Shown: in pieces, positions 1 through 5,595 of the stretch
How positions within the stretch are numbered: the first letter of the stretch is position 1
Layout: each line of letters starts with the position of its first letter
Origin: Treponema sp.
Lineage (GTDB): Bacteria > Spirochaetota > Spirochaetia > Treponematales > Treponemataceae
Reading direction: 5' to 3'
Length of the DNA stretch: 5,595 nt
NCBI GenBank assembly: GCA_022510885.1
Contig: JAFLSP010000123.1
Coordinates: 1-5,595 of the forward strand
Notes under the pieces: generated by a model
Databases searched by the model: none
Told to the model about the DNA's origin: nothing
Seen by the model: the letters and a program-made list of their open reading frames with translations, nothing else
Made by a program: the position numbers and the translations under genes

Positions 1-2646
1 GCGGCTGTCCGCGCCGAAAACGACGCGGTACACCGCGTCCATGTCGAGCGAGGCACGCACGGCGGCGGCGAGGCGGTCATAGGCGGCTTCGCGCGCGTTC
101 TGGTACGGCTCGTGCAGCGGCACGGGGATGCCCTTACGCGCGCACAGCAGCGAGAGCGTGGCATCAAAGGCATCGTCGCTGTCAAAAAAGCCGTGGAGGT
201 AGGTGCCGAGGACGTTGCCGCGCGCACAGACGATGCCGCAGTCGCCGCCGTCCGCAAAGGCAGTGCGCCCGTGGTGGATTTCGTAGCCGCGCACCGCCCG
301 CCCCGACAGCGCGGCGAACGTGCCGGAAAGCGCGGGAAGCCTTGTGTCCACGCGCGCGCGCGTCTTTTCCACGCCGAACGTCGTCTCTACGGGAAGCAGG
401 CCGAGCGCGGGAACGGAGCGCGGCGCGGAGTCGTCCTCGTTGCCGTCCGCGTCATGCAGGGCGTTCCCCAGCAGCTGGAAGCCGCCGCAGATGCCCACCA
501 CGGGAATGCCGTCCCGCGCCGCGCGGACAATCGCCCGGTCCATTCCCGTGCGGCGCAGCCATGCCAGCGCGCGCACGGCGTTCTTTGTGCCAGGAAGCAC
601 GAGCATATCGACACCCATGCAGTCCCCGGGCGCAGCAATAAAATCGACGCGCACGGACGGCAGACGACTGAACGGCAGCAGGTCGGTCGCGTTGGAAAGG
701 TACGGCAGACGCACCACGCCAACGCGCAGCGCCACGTCCGCCTTTTTCCGATTTTCCGCCACCGCTTCGGCAAGGCTGTCCTCGCCGTCGAGCATGAGAC
801 CGTCCAGAAACGGCACGACCCCGAGCACGGGAATGCCCGTCAGCGCGGCAATCTGGTCAAGCCCGCCGCGCAACAGCGACACGTCGCCGCGGAATTTGTT
901 GATGACCAGTCCTTTTATCCGCGCGCGCTCACGCGCCGGGAGAAGCGCGACCGTTCCGTACAGGCTCGCGAACACGCCGCCCCGGTCGATGTCGCCCGCA
1001 AGCAGCACCGGCGCGTCGGTCAGTTCGGCAAGCCCCATGTTCACGATGTCGCCGTCGCGCAGGTTGATTTCTGCGGGACTGCCCGCGCCCTCAATCACGA
1101 TGATGTCATGCTCCGCCGCGAGCGAGCGGTACGCCGCCATAATCTGCGGCACGAGCGAGGCGCGGTAGGCAACATACGCGCGCGCATCCATCGTTCCGAG
1201 CGGCACGCCGTTCACCACCACCTGACTGCCCGTCTCGCCCGTCGGCTTAAGGAGGACGGGATTCATGCGCACATCGGCGGGAATGCCCGCCGCCTCCGCC
1301 TGCATGATTTGCGCGCGCCCCATCTCCATGCCGTCCGCCGTCACGCCGCTGTTGAGCGCCATGTTCTGACTCTTGAACGGCGCGACGCGGTAGCCGTCCT
1401 GCGCGAACATGCGGCACAATGCGGCGACGAGCACGGACTTCCCCGCATTGCTCATCGTTCCCTGTATCATAATGTTCGCCGTCCGCCTCCGTCCGCGCGT
1501 CACGCCGACCGGCGCGAACGGCGCGTCTTTTTTCAGGCACGCAGACAGCGCGGCGATAAGCCGCCCGTTCTCTTCCGCCGTGCGGACGGCGACGCGGTAC
1601 CAGTGCGCGTCAAGACCGAAATAGTCCGCGCAGGAGCGAATGGCGATGCCGTGCGTCCGCATCCGCTCCGCAAGGCGCGTGTCGTCGCAGCGGAAGAGGA
1701 CGTAATTCGCCGCCCCATCGACGACGCGGCAAGCGCAGGAACGCAAAAAGTCCGCCACCCGTGCGCGCTCAGCCGCAACGACGGCGCGCATCTGCCGTTC
1801 CCACGACGACGGCACGACCGCACCGCCCTGCCCCTGCTTTTCTGCCACTTCCGCGCGCATAACGGCTTCTCCTGCCGCGAGCGCGCCCGCACCGACCGCC
1901 CAAGGGCGCATGCCGTCCGCAAGTTGCCGCGCAACGCCATCAGAACCGCACAGCGCGTAGCCCAGCCGAATGCCCGCCATGCCGTAGCACTTGGTGAACG
2001 CCCCCACTACGACCGTGTGCGGGAACGCGCGGCGGCGCGAAAGCACCCCACGCACCGCTTCCTCTGCCGCCGCCGCAAACGGCGCGAAACAAGCGTCCAG
2101 TACGAACGCCACCGCTTTCTGCTCGCAGAGCGCGGCAAGGGCGCAGAGCGTGTCGCCGTCCGTGAGCGCGCCCGCCGGATTCGAGGGGCTTGCCACGAAC
2201 AGCATAGCCGCACCGTCAAGCAGGGGGGCAAGGCGAGGCACGTCCTCCGCGGCAAGCGCGCCGTCTTCCCGCGCGGGCAGGAAGTGCGCCACGGCACAGC
2301 CATGCACCTGCGCCGCGCGCGCATACTCGCTGAACGCCGGCTCAACCACAACGATTTTTCCGCGCCCCCGACCGAACGTGCGCACGAGCGCGAACAGCAC
2401 GTCAACCGCCCCCGCACCGCACACGACGGCATCCGCACCGAGCGCGGCGGGCTCTGTGCCAAGCGACCAGAACTGCGCAAGCAACGTGCGCAACGCGGCG
2501 CATGAGGAATCGGGATAGCGGGAAAGCGCGTCCGCATCAAGGGCGAGCGCGGCCAGCGCCGACTGCGCGGCGGGATGCATCCCCAAGGGCGCGATGTTCG
2601 CGGAAAAATCAAGCAAGCCGGACGGTGCGCCGCCGTGGGTCGTCAT
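1..2646 (-). CDS. cobD-cobQ: CobD-CobQ fusion: threonine-phosphate decarboxylase joined to cobyric acid synthase (partial, 3' end outside window)
   Basis: One frame stays open for 882 codons from an ATG and has no stop before the window edge. Residues 1-372 are a PLP fold-type I CobD, which decarboxylates L-threonine O-3-phosphate to (R)-1-amino-2-propanol O-2-phosphate. Visible features are HGGAPSGLLDFSANIAPLG near the N-terminus, SPSNPAG, the PLP-ring Asp D184 in FVLDACF, the Schiff-base Lys K219 in FTKCYGMAGIRLGY, and R355 in RVAVRT. Residues 391-882 are CobQ/CbiP, the glutamine-dependent amidase of (adenosyl)cobyrinic acid a,c-diamide: QGTMSNAGKS (395-404), KSQNMALNS (425-433), EGAGSPAEINL (519-529), then a class I amidotransferase domain with nucleophile C720 in GICGGFQLLG and H818 in YLHGFFD. 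About 490 CobQ residues are present, close to the family length, and YDRLAAAVRASLDMDAVYR is a typical near-terminal segment, so little is probably missing. AGGAGG lies four bases before the ATG, and the gene starts 22 bases after cbiB. Domain calls are firm; activity of both halves is inferred from intact motifs. Confidence 0.95.
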   Translation of the reverse strand, partial: MTTHGGAPSGLLDFSANIAPLGMHPAAQSALAALALDADALSRYPDSSCAALRTLLAQFWSLGTEPAALGADAVVCGAGAVDVLFALVRTFGRGRGKIVVVEPAFSEYARAAQVHGCAVAHFLPAREDGALAAEDVPRLAPLLDGAAMLFVASPSNPAGALTDGDTLCALAALCEQKAVAFVLDACFAPFAAAAEEAVRGVLSRRRAFPHTVVVGAFTKCYGMAGIRLGYALCGSDGVARQLADGMRPWAVGAGALAAGEAVMRAEVAEKQGQGGAVVPSSWERQMRAVVAAERARVADFLRSCACRVVDGAANYVLFRCDDTRLAERMRTHGIAIRSCADYFGLDAHWYRVAVRTAEENGRLIAALSACLKKDAPFAPVGVTRGRRRTANIMIQGTMSNAGKSVLVAALCRMFAQDGYRVAPFKSQNMALNSGVTADGMEMGRAQIMQAEAAGIPADVRMNPVLLKPTGETGSQVVVNGVPLGTMDARAYVAYRASLVPQIMAAYRSLAAEHDIIVIEGAGSPAEINLRDGDIVNMGLAELTDAPVLLAGDIDRGGVFASLYGTVALLPARERARIKGLVINKFRGDVSLLRGGLDQIAALTGIPVLGVVPFLDGLMLDGEDSLAEAVAENRKKADVALRVGVVRLPYLSNATDLLPFSRLPSVRVDFIAAPGDCMGVDMLVLPGTKNAVRALAWLRRTGMDRAIVRAARDGIPVVGICGGFQLLGNALHDADGNEDDSAPRSVPALGLLPVETTFGVEKTRARVDTRLPALSGTFAALSGRAVRGYEIHHGRTAFADGGDCGIVCARGNVLGTYLHGFFDSDDAFDATLSLLCARKGIPVPLHEPYQNAREAAYDRLAAAVRASLDMDAVYRVVFGADSR
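1477..1530 (-). other. Inter-domain linker of the CobD-CobQ fusion
   Basis: Residues 373-390 join the last CobD helix (ENGRLIAALSACLK) to the first CobQ strand (NIMIQGTMSNAGKS). The linker is short, basic at its end (TRGRRRT) and without recognisable fold. The frame is continuous here: the codons read through CTG AAA AAA GAC without a shift. An A6 run marks the boundary at about 1527-1532; one neighbouring frame ends in TGA right at this place and the other stays open. No Shine-Dalgarno sequence is evident just before the internal ATG (M393, first base 1470), which argues against independent CobQ initiation. Confidence 0.75.
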
Positions 2647-2650
2647 CTGC

Positions 2651-2656
2651 CCTCCT
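2651..2656 (-). promoter_or_regulatory. Ribosome binding site of cobD-cobQ
   Basis: The transcript reads AGGAGG followed by GCAG and the ATG at 2646, inside the 22-base gap after the cbiB stop. It fixes the fusion start next to the family-typical N-terminal HGG motif. Confidence 0.75.
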
Positions 2657-2668
2657 CTTTCCGATGAC

Positions 2669-3724
2669 CTAGAACCAGGCGGGATTGAACCGCCGCAGGA
2701 TTGCCGTCAGCTTGATGAACGTGCAGACGGCAAGCGCGATGACGGCAGCCGTATACATCAGCACAACGGCGCGGCGGATGTCGGCAATCTGCGGGTCGCG
2801 CAACGCCATACCGAGCCGAGGCCTGCGCTCAAACGTTCCGTCATAAAACGCGCCGCCGCCGAGCCGCAAGCCGAGCGCACCCGCAACGACAGATTCCGTC
2901 TGCGCGGCATTGGGGCTTTGGTGCTTGAAGCGGTCGCGCAGGAACGTGCGGGCGGCGCGGACAGGACGGTAGCGGAAGAACAGACGCGCACAGAACACCG
3001 CCGGCAGACGCAGCACAAACGCGCCCGCAATCAGGCAGAGCGCGGCAACGCGCGCGGGAATGCAATTTGCCAGGTCGTCCAGACGCGCGGCGGCCGTGCC
3101 GAAAAAGCGGTAGCGGTCATTGCGATAGCCAATCATGCTGTCCATCGTGCTGATTGCCTTGTACAAGAGCGCGAGCGGCGCGCCACCGGCGGCGTAGGCA
3201 ATCATCGGGGCGACCACGCCGTCACAGGTGCTTTCGGCAACGCTCTCCACGCACGAGCGCACCACGCCCGCCGCGTCCAAACGCGCCGTATCGCGCCCCA
3301 CAAGCCGGGCGACCGCCGCCTGTCCCTCCGCAAGCGAGCGTTCCGTCTGCCTGCCCACGCGCATCGCCTCGTCCCTTAGGTCGCGCGCGGCAAGACACTG
3401 GTAGCCCCAGAACACGTCCAGCGCGTAGGCAAGGGCAAGCACCGCGCCACTGTGACAGCGCAGCCCCACATAGAACAGCGCGTACAGCAGCACGAACGGC
3501 ACGCCGAACGCATAGGCGCACGTCACCGCCGCGAGCGCCGCCCCCGCAAGCCGCTCCCCGCACCGCGTCTGCGGGAACACCGCGCGGAACGTCCGCTCCA
3601 GACGCGCGATGAGCCGCCCGAACCACACCACCGGATGGGGCAGCCAGCGCGGGTCGCCCAGCAGCGCGTCAAGCACGAACGCCACGGGCAAGCGGAACAG
3701 ATGGTACAACAGGTAGAATTTCAT
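2669..3724 (-). CDS. cbiB: CbiB, adenosylcobinamide-phosphate synthase (membrane)
   Basis: A 351-residue integral membrane protein that amidates (adenosyl)cobyric acid with aminopropanol phosphate, giving (adenosyl)cobinamide phosphate. Family signatures in order: LDALLGDPRWLPHPVVWFG (18-36), LVGRDTARLD (141-150), ESVAESTCDGVVAP (160-173), GGAPLALLYKAISTMDSMIG (180-199), YRNDRYRFFG and ARLDDLANCIPAR (213-225), and KHQSPNAAQTESVVAGALG (267-285). Hydrophobic stretches near 62-88, 93-106, 226-246 and the C-terminus (about 321-340) fit a multi-pass protein. The usual Asn of the ENT motif is Ser165 here, a mild oddity. Start: ATG with only a weak GGAAG upstream. Most relatives begin close to the LDLLLGDP motif, so the first 10 to 15 residues are less certain. 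The protein is encoded between the two fused enzymes, and CobD-CobQ downstream would supply both its substrates. The E. coli and Salmonella homologue is named cbiB; others call it cobD, not to be confused with the decarboxylase. Confidence 0.95.
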   Translation of the reverse strand: MKFYLLYHLFRLPVAFVLDALLGDPRWLPHPVVWFGRLIARLERTFRAVFPQTRCGERLAGAALAAVTCAYAFGVPFVLLYALFYVGLRCHSGAVLALAYALDVFWGYQCLAARDLRDEAMRVGRQTERSLAEGQAAVARLVGRDTARLDAAGVVRSCVESVAESTCDGVVAPMIAYAAGGAPLALLYKAISTMDSMIGYRNDRYRFFGTAAARLDDLANCIPARVAALCLIAGAFVLRLPAVFCARLFFRYRPVRAARTFLRDRFKHQSPNAAQTESVVAGALGLRLGGGAFYDGTFERRPRLGMALRDPQIADIRRAVVLMYTAAVIALAVCTFIKLTAILRRFNPAWF

Positions 3725-3773
3725 GCGCTTCCATTGTAATCACGATGCCGCCGCCGCGCAAGGGGCGCGCCCG

Positions 3774-4754
3774 CTATGTTCCGACCGCCACGCGCCCCAA
3801 GCGGAAGCCGCCGCAGTCGGTCTGCCAGGCAAAGTACGGGTCGCCCGCCACGTGCCAGGGGCAGAACTGGCTGAACAGCGCCATCTGCGTGCCGCCGTGC
3901 GCCACCACCACCGTCACGCCCGCCGCGTCCTCTGCCGTGCGCACCATGTCCCGGAACGCCGCCGCCGTCCGCGCACGAAAGTCCGCGACGCGCTCGCCGG
4001 GGCTGGACGCAGAAGGCGGACACGCGCCGCCCGCCACAAACGCCTGGTACGCCGCGCGCGTCGCGGGGTCAGCGAGCAAGTCACCGGCGGTGCGCCCCTC
4101 GAACAAGCCGAAGTCCATCTCGCGGAAGCCTTCCACCAAACGCAACGCAGACTGCGGATACAGCAGCTCCGCCGTCTGCACCGCGCGGCGCAAGGGGGAG
4201 ACGCAGACGACGCGCGGCGCGAGCAGCCGCTCACGGACGGCGGGCGCACAGCCCGCCGCAAAGACCGCAAGCCGCTCCCGCGCGCGCGCCACCTGCTCCC
4301 TGCCTTCCGCGCACAAGTCCTCGTCGCTCATGCCGCCCGCGTAGCGGCGCTCCATATTTGCGCGCGTCGCGCCATGGCGGAACACGAGCAGCTGCCCGTC
4401 CGCGCGGGCTTCCCCGCCCAAACGCCCTTTGATGACGCGCGGAATGCCCGCCGTCATCAGCACCACGCAGTCCGCAAGGGAGGCGAGCGCGATGTTCAGC
4501 CGCCCGTTCGCCTCGCGGTCAGCACGCGCCGCCGCGTCCGCCGGGATAATGCCGCCGCCGCGCTCGGTCGCAATCACCGCGCGCCAGGTCGCCATACGCG
4601 CGCACACGGCAGAGAGCGCGGGACACGCCGCCCCCTCCGCCGCAAACGCGCGCGCGTCAGCAAGCGTGACCGCGTACTGCTCCGCGTCCGCCACGCCGAG
4701 CGAACGGCAGAAGTCGCGCCGCCCGCTGTGCCCGCCGCCCAGCACCACTAGCAC
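3774..4754 (-). CDS. cobU-cobC: Fusion of a reduced CobU-like domain with an alpha-ribazole phosphatase (CobC-like histidine phosphatase)
   Basis: A 326-residue two-domain protein. Residues 1-110 resemble CobU (adenosylcobinamide kinase/guanylyltransferase). The opening LVVLGGGHSGRR aligns with the family P-loop (GGARSGKS type). VIATERGGGIIPADAAAR (60-77), GRLNIALASLADCVV (84-98) and AGIPRVIKG match the CobU C-terminal part. The Walker Lys and Ser are both Arg, and only about 40 residues separate the P-loop from the ATE segment, so the region that normally carries the guanylylated His is missing. Kinase activity is doubtful. Residues 121-326 are a complete histidine phosphatase: RHG (126-128, nucleophile H127), SPLRRAVQTAELL with R189, E212 in FREMDFGLFEGRT, and second His H286 in VVVAHGGTQMALF. 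In this setting it most likely removes the phosphate from alpha-ribazole 5'-phosphate or from cobalamin 5'-phosphate. The start is GTG, 10 bases after the cobS stop, with GAGGGGG overlapping that stop. The phosphatase fold is certain; its substrate is inferred from context. Confidence 0.88.
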   Translation of the reverse strand: MLVVLGGGHSGRRDFCRSLGVADAEQYAVTLADARAFAAEGAACPALSAVCARMATWRAVIATERGGGIIPADAAARADREANGRLNIALASLADCVVLMTAGIPRVIKGRLGGEARADGQLLVFRHGATRANMERRYAGGMSDEDLCAEGREQVARARERLAVFAAGCAPAVRERLLAPRVVCVSPLRRAVQTAELLYPQSALRLVEGFREMDFGLFEGRTAGDLLADPATRAAYQAFVAGGACPPSASSPGERVADFRARTAAAFRDMVRTAEDAAGVTVVVAHGGTQMALFSQFCPWHVAGDPYFAWQTDCGGFRLGRVAVGT

Positions 4755-4759
4755 CGCGT

Positions 4760-4766
4760 CCCCCTC
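4760..4766 (-). promoter_or_regulatory. Ribosome binding site of the cobU-like/phosphatase gene, overlapping the cobS stop
   Basis: The transcript reads TGAGGGGGACGCG then GTG. The TGA stop of cobS runs into GAGGGGG, five bases before the GTG at 4754. This supports the GTG start and suggests that translation of the two genes is coupled. Confidence 0.7.
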
Positions 4767-5547
4767 ACGACCACACCGCCGTCACTGCCACCGCCGCAAG
4801 GGACAGCAGCTCGCTCACCTGCACGAACCACCCCGCCGTGTCGCCCGTAATGCCGCCGAACTGCCGCTTCGTCATCCCAAAATACCCCGCGAACGTGACG
4901 GCCTGCGCTCCCGCCGCCGCCACGCCGTACCGCCCGCCGCACCACGCCATCGCCGCCGCCGCCGCCGCGAACCAGGCGACACACCACACCGCCGTGAACC
5001 GCCGCGCCGCCGCGTCCGCAAACGTCCGCAGGAGACCGCGCTCCTTTGCCGCCGGAAAGACCGCCACGGCAAGCGCGCTGAGCAGCCGCGACAGCACGAA
5101 CGACGCGCACACACAGGCCCAGGGCGCAAGCCGCTCCCGCCCCGCCGTAGTGCGGCACAGCACCAGCGCGAGCACGTACTGCGCAAGCAGGTACAGCGCA
5201 CACCCGAGCACCGCGAACGCCCCCGCGCGGCTGTCCTCCATGACCGCAAGCCGCTCCGAACGCCCGGCATGGCACGCCAGCGCGTCGCAGGTGTCCATAA
5301 AGCCGTCCAGATGGATGCCGCCCGTCACCGCCACGGGCAGCACCACGACGCACAGCGCGGCAAGCAGCCCGTCCGCCCGCGCGAGCGTGAGCGCCACCGC
5401 CGCGCCCACCGCCGCGCCCACCGCCGCGCCCACCAGCGGAAAGGCGCAGAGCATGTAGCGCAAATGCCGCTCCGACCACGCCACGCGCGGCACGGGCAGA
5501 CGCGAGAACATACTGAACGCAAGCGCGACCGCGCGGAAAAAAGCCAC
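4765..5547 (-). CDS. cobS: CobS, adenosylcobinamide-GDP ribazoletransferase (cobalamin synthase)
   Basis: A polytopic membrane enzyme that joins adenosylcobinamide-GDP to alpha-ribazole (or its 5'-phosphate), giving adenosylcobalamin (or its phosphate). Numbered from the upstream ATG at 5565, the signatures are SRLPVPRV (21-28), TGGIHLDGFMDTCDAL (81-96, Asp-rich and likely metal-binding), EDSRAGAFAVLG (110-121) and GGITGDTAGWFVQVSEL near the C-terminus, with hydrophobic helices between. I prefer the GTG at 5547 (codon 7 of the longer frame). GGAGG lies four bases before it, whereas the ATG at 5565 has no visible Shine-Dalgarno sequence, and the RLPVP motif then falls about 15 residues from the start, as in known CobS. 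That gives 260 residues, a normal family length (266 from the ATG). An in-frame GAAV triplet repeat sits in an early membrane segment. It is the first gene of the visible cluster. Confidence 0.95.
   Translation of the reverse strand: MAFFRAVALAFSMFSRLPVPRVAWSERHLRYMLCAFPLVGAAVGAAVGAAVALTLARADGLLAALCVVVLPVAVTGGIHLDGFMDTCDALACHAGRSERLAVMEDSRAGAFAVLGCALYLLAQYVLALVLCRTTAGRERLAPWACVCASFVLSRLLSALAVAVFPAAKERGLLRTFADAAARRFTAVWCVAWFAAAAAAMAWCGGRYGVAAAGAQAVTFAGYFGMTKRQFGGITGDTAGWFVQVSELLSLAAVAVTAVWS
5395..5430. repeat. Three perfect tandem copies of a 12-bp unit inside cobS
   Basis: CACCGCCGCGCC on the plus strand occurs three times in a row, followed by a four-base partial copy. Because the unit is a multiple of three, it adds four residues (GAAV) per copy to a membrane helix of CobS (residues 46-57 from the ATG at 5565) without breaking the frame. 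Such a tract can gain or lose copies by replication slippage. Confidence 0.9.
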
Positions 5548-5551
5548 CGTA

Positions 5552-5556
5552 CCTCC
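5552..5556 (-). promoter_or_regulatory. Ribosome binding site deciding the cobS start
   Basis: The transcript reads GGAGG, then TACG, then GTG. The spacing is the same as for cobD-cobQ in this window. The site lies inside the longer version of the frame that begins at the ATG at 5565, so it favours the GTG at 5547. Confidence 0.6.
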
Positions 5557-5582
5557 AAGCCGCATTGTACCGCAGGAGACAG

Positions 5583-5595
5583 AAAAAAAAAAGCC
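5583..5595 (-). terminator. Possible 3' part of an intrinsic terminator or attenuator upstream of cobS (cut by window edge)
   Basis: On the transcript strand the window opens with GGC followed by ten T's (5592 to 5583), in otherwise very GC-rich DNA. A G/C end running into a long U tract is the usual 3' end of a rho-independent terminator. The hairpin itself would lie beyond the edge and cannot be seen. It could end an upstream gene or be the switching element of a riboswitch leader controlling the operon. Confidence 0.4.

Noticed and set aside
351..362. Alternating CG run that could form Z-DNA
   Set aside because: It is short and fully explained by Arg/Ala codons of CobQ in GC-rich DNA.
112..2505. 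A 797-codon open frame on the plus strand
   Set aside because: It lies antisense to the CobD-CobQ fusion, whose motifs are unmistakable. Its translation is rich in Arg, His and Ala, with no recognisable domain. Long antisense frames are expected in very GC-rich DNA.
2572..2583. Perfect 12-bp palindrome GGGATGCATCCC
   Set aside because: It lies in the coding sequence for the conserved PLGMHP region of CobD, has no loop and no second copy; probably chance.
2007..2612. Minus-strand frames inside the CobD half (also 1533-1940, 1247-1540 and 387-773)
   Set aside because: They are out-of-frame readings of the fusion gene. The correct frame has no stop and carries all the family motifs.
2594..3379. 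A 261-codon plus-strand frame opposite cbiB
   Set aside because: It spans the end of cbiB and the start of cobD-cobQ in antisense, with no motif and no sensible product.
3763..3772. GGGCGCGCCC palindrome after the phosphatase stop codon
   Set aside because: It has no loop and no following T run on either strand, so it is not a terminator.
3723..4751. A 342-codon plus-strand frame opposite the phosphatase fusion
   Set aside because: It has low-complexity Arg/Ala/His composition, no domain, and is fully covered by the minus-strand gene with catalytic residues in place.
5564..5569. TACAAT as a -10 box before cobS
   Set aside because: A start point just downstream would fall at or inside the Shine-Dalgarno sequence, and the -35 position is only a T run.

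Overview
The window is a compact, one-directional block of adenosylcobalamin (coenzyme B12) genes on the minus strand, covering the late steps: aminopropanol arm attachment and nucleotide loop assembly. Transcription runs from high to low coordinates: cobS, a cobU-like/alpha-ribazole phosphatase fusion, cbiB, then a very long reading frame fusing CobD (threonine-phosphate decarboxylase) to CobQ/CbiP (cobyric acid synthase). This last frame runs off the left edge with no stop. The gaps are 10, 49 and 22 bases, which fits one operon. No coding gene is supported on the plus strand; the long plus-strand frames are antisense shadows caused by high GC.

Two fused proteins stand out. CobD-CobQ would make both substrates of CbiB, namely aminopropanol phosphate and (adenosyl)cobyric acid. 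The CobU-phosphatase fusion combines domains related to the two branches that meet at CobS: activated cobinamide and alpha-ribazole. In each case the membrane enzyme that joins the two branches, CbiB or CobS, is encoded next door. The CobU half looks worn down: the Walker lysine is replaced and the middle of the domain is missing. It may therefore be a non-catalytic or divergent version.

At the right edge, 17 to 26 bases upstream of the first possible cobS start, the transcript strand has a run of ten T's after GGC. This looks like the tail of an intrinsic terminator. It may end an upstream gene or belong to an attenuator such as a cobalamin riboswitch, but the needed sequence lies outside the window.

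The DNA is very GC-rich (well above 60% by eye). Clear Shine-Dalgarno sequences, GTG starts and the CobD/CbiB/CbiP gene set point to a GC-rich anaerobic bacterium. A member of the Bacillota (for example Negativicutes) or the Coriobacteriia is possible. This is inference only; nothing here fixes the taxon.
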